Source of the DNA: Prosthecobacter gellanilyticus
Lineage (GTDB): Bacteria; Verrucomicrobiota; Verrucomicrobiia; Verrucomicrobiales; Verrucomicrobiaceae
Assembly: GCF_007992435.1 (NCBI RefSeq)
Contig: NZ_BKAG01000021.1
Location: 1-64,000, forward strand
Length of the DNA: 64,000 nt
Direction of reading: 5' to 3'
Under the pieces are notes generated by a model. The model had not been told where the DNA came from, made no database searches, and saw only the letters and a list, made by a program, of their open reading frames with translations. Position 1 is the stretch's first letter, and each line of letters opens with the position of its first letter. A program made the translations under genes and the position numbers. This document shows positions 32,663 to 64,000 of the stretch, one piece after another.

Positions 32663-34330
32663 ATGACTCTCGCTCCCGACACCCTTCGCCCTGAGACACT
32701 GGCCGAGTTGGAAGCCAGTCTCGACCAGATGAAGACGGCCAACTACTTTCTGCGCGTGGCTTTGGACCAGGTGCCGGAAGGGCTGTTAATCATTGAACCT
32801 GAGGCCTCTGGAGCCTACGGGCCGCAGATCCTTTTCAGCAATGCAGCAGCGGCGGTGATGGTGGGCGTGGAGCCGGACAAAGGGCTGCGCGGAATGACCC
32901 TGAGCGACCTTGCCGTGGATGAAAGAGACGCGGTCACACTTTTGCAGAGTCTGAGTCTGGCTGTGGAAAATGGAGGCACTCATGAATGCGAGTGCCGTCT
33001 GCAGAACTTCTACGGCCATGAAGCCCAGCGCTGCCGCTGGCGCGTGCGCGCTGTGTTTAACAGCCTGCGCAAGCTGCTGAACTTCACCCTGCTGGTGTCC
33101 CCTGCCCCGGTGCCTACCATTTCAGCTACCGCGACCAAGACCGGCCCTCTGAAAGGCGACGATCTGGATGCCAGCTCTGACCGCCTGAAGAAGGACAATC
33201 TGGCCGCGCTGGCCCAAGGGATCGCCCATGACGTGAACAACCTCCTGGGTCCAGTCACGATCCGGCTGTCTGACCTCGTCCATAAGGTGGGTAATTCAGA
33301 TGCGGCCCTGCAGGAAGATCTGCAGCTCATTTTCAGCGGCCTGAAGCGTGCCAAGCAGTTCACCTCCCAGGTGGTGACAGCCTGCAAGGCCAGTCCACAG
33401 GCCAAAAAGCCAGTGGACCTCATCTCCATTGTCAAAGACACCGTCAAGCTGGCCAGCGCTGGCGCGAATGTGCAGGTTAGCGTTCGCCTGGGCGACAGCC
33501 TCCGCTGGGCGGTCGCTGATGGCACCAAGATCAGCCAGGTGGTGCAGAACCTCATCATGAACGGCATCCAGGCCATGCCGCGCGGCGGTCATATGGATGT
33601 GGATGTGGAGAACATGGACATCGCCCTAGGTCAGGACGCGGTCTTGAAGCCCGGGCTCTATGTCCGTCTGGCTGTGCGTGACCGCGGCTGCGGCATCGCC
33701 CCGGAGAACCTCGCCCGTCTGTTCCGGGAATCCTTCACCACGAAGACGGACGGCAACGGCATCGGCCTGACCACCTGCAAACGCTTCATTAAAGAGCACG
33801 AAGGGGATATCCGCGTGACCTCGAGGCTGAATGTGGGTACGGAATTTACCGTGCTGCTGCCAGCCGTGCCCGCCCCTGCCCCGGAAGCCCGCTCGGCCTA
33901 CGTGCCGGGAGGCCTGACACCGGTTCCTCTCAAGCACGGCCAGGGCCGGGTGCTTATCGTCGATGACGAAGATGACCTCCGCAAAGTCGCCCACATGATC
34001 CTCAAGCGCTGCGGCTACGAGGTGGTGGAGACAGACAACGGCCAGGACGCCATCAAGATCTACCAGAGCCTGGCACGCACCGGCACGGCACCTGATGTGG
34101 TCCTCATGGACCTCACTCTGCGCGGCGGCATGAACGGCGGCGAAACAGCATCCGAGATCCTGAAATTCGATCCTGAGGCCCGTCTGGTGGTCACCAGCGG
34201 CAGCGTGAATGAGGACGTGCAGATGCTCTTCCTGGAAAAAGGCTTCGTCGGCGTGCTGCCGAAGCCCTATGAGGCCGGAGAGCTGACCCAGATGGTGCAC
34301 AAGGTCATCGCCATGATGCGGCGGGCCTGA
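32663..34330 (+). CDS. soluble hybrid sensor histidine kinase/response regulator
   Basis: A 555-residue two-component protein without any membrane segment. Residues about 20-145 form a PAS-like input domain (LRVALDQVPEGLLIIEP). The HisKA helix carries the phospho-acceptor His189 in AQGIAHDVNN. The ATPase domain has its N box (NLIMNGIQAM, 296-305), G1 box DRGCGI (340-345) and G2 box GNGIGL (364-369). A receiver domain (about 428-553) has acidic pair Asp434/Asp435, phospho-acceptor Asp483 in LMDLTLRGGM and Lys534. It should sense a cytoplasmic signal and pass phosphate internally or to an unlinked partner; no response regulator is adjacent. Gene order places it 250 bases upstream of the giant surface protein, on the same strand but behind a terminator. 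Confidence 0.9.
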   Translation: MTLAPDTLRPETLAELEASLDQMKTANYFLRVALDQVPEGLLIIEPEASGAYGPQILFSNAAAAVMVGVEPDKGLRGMTLSDLAVDERDAVTLLQSLSLAVENGGTHECECRLQNFYGHEAQRCRWRVRAVFNSLRKLLNFTLLVSPAPVPTISATATKTGPLKGDDLDASSDRLKKDNLAALAQGIAHDVNNLLGPVTIRLSDLVHKVGNSDAALQEDLQLIFSGLKRAKQFTSQVVTACKASPQAKKPVDLISIVKDTVKLASAGANVQVSVRLGDSLRWAVADGTKISQVVQNLIMNGIQAMPRGGHMDVDVENMDIALGQDAVLKPGLYVRLAVRDRGCGIAPENLARLFRESFTTKTDGNGIGLTTCKRFIKEHEGDIRVTSRLNVGTEFTVLLPAVPAPAPEARSAYVPGGLTPVPLKHGQGRVLIVDDEDDLRKVAHMILKRCGYEVVETDNGQDAIKIYQSLARTGTAPDVVLMDLTLRGGMNGGETASEILKFDPEARLVVTSGSVNEDVQMLFLEKGFVGVLPKPYEAGELTQMVHKVIAMMRRA

Positions 34331-34368
34331 AAAAGAGGTGTCGTAACGAGCCGATTCGTTACCTTTTT
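34331..34368 (+). terminator. probable terminator after the histidine kinase gene
   Basis: AAAAGAGGT...GTAACGA/TCGTTAC...ACCTTTTT forms an extended stem with a bulge and ends in CCTTTTT, starting right after the TGA. It should reduce transcription into the giant gene. Confidence 0.6.
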
Positions 34369-34541
34369 GGAATGCCAGGCAGCACACGGTGAAGCGGGAT
34401 GTCTTTAAAACCGCCGGGGACGATTTCTGAACCCGGAAACGACGGTCACGAAGAGTAGCGGAATGACTTTTGAGGATTTTTTGGCTTGTAAGCCATTTCC
34501 CAGAAAAAGTTAAGATATTCTAAATATCAGCCCAAATTATA

Positions 34542-64000
<29,459 letters not shown>

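Overview
The window is GC-rich bacterial chromosome with no rRNA, tRNA, CRISPR array, transposase or phage gene that I can see. The gene mix points to the Verrucomicrobiota, probably a Prosthecobacter/Verrucomicrobium-like bacterium: a DUF1501 protein and a Gfo/Idh/MocA oxidoreductase with Tat signals, a PQQ-type sugar dehydrogenase, NHL and TPR secreted proteins, many small lipoproteins, and weak Shine-Dalgarno signals. The taxon is an inference from these families, not a measured placement.

Layout. 1-6.7 kb, minus strand: rsmD, a lipoprotein, an alpha/beta hydrolase, and a two-gene unit of asparagine synthase plus a fused double GT4 glycosyltransferase (surface polysaccharide type). 6.9-16.7 kb, mostly plus: a secreted membrane-anchored protein, a large unrecognised protein, a Tat-exported oxidoreductase with a small membrane protein, leuD, gcvH, a glcF-like iron-sulfur protein (minus) and a PPP phosphatase. 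16.8-22.7 kb: PQQ sugar dehydrogenase, a coiled-coil secreted protein (minus), an NHL propeller protein, an HTTM/gamma-carboxylase-like membrane protein and a small acidic-tailed secreted protein. 22.8-32.4 kb: TPR protein (minus), GNAT acetyltransferase, lipoprotein, DUF1501 protein (minus), a lone nuoF with a CRP-like operator, a secreted CxxCH protein and an rlmI-like methyltransferase (minus). 32.7-34.3 kb: a soluble hybrid histidine kinase.

From 34.6 kb to the right edge, the window is one uninterrupted plus-strand reading frame of at least 9,806 codons. It encodes a giant secreted protein with a signal peptide, DUF11 domains, 22 SdrD B-like domains, 39 Ig-like (He_PIG type) repeats of about 88 residues in three arrays, several beta-propeller segments, and PA14, LamG and an unassigned beta domain inserted inside individual Ig repeats. 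It is the most striking object here and is presumably a cell-surface adhesin or matrix protein; its C-terminus and anchoring signal lie outside the window.

Between genes there is a dispersed palindromic element (REP/REPIN-like, two full and two half copies), and most genes or convergent pairs end in clear rho-independent terminators. Neighbouring genes show little pathway linkage: leuD, gcvH, nuoF and glcF-like genes are all separated from their usual partners, which is typical of genomes with few conserved operons.
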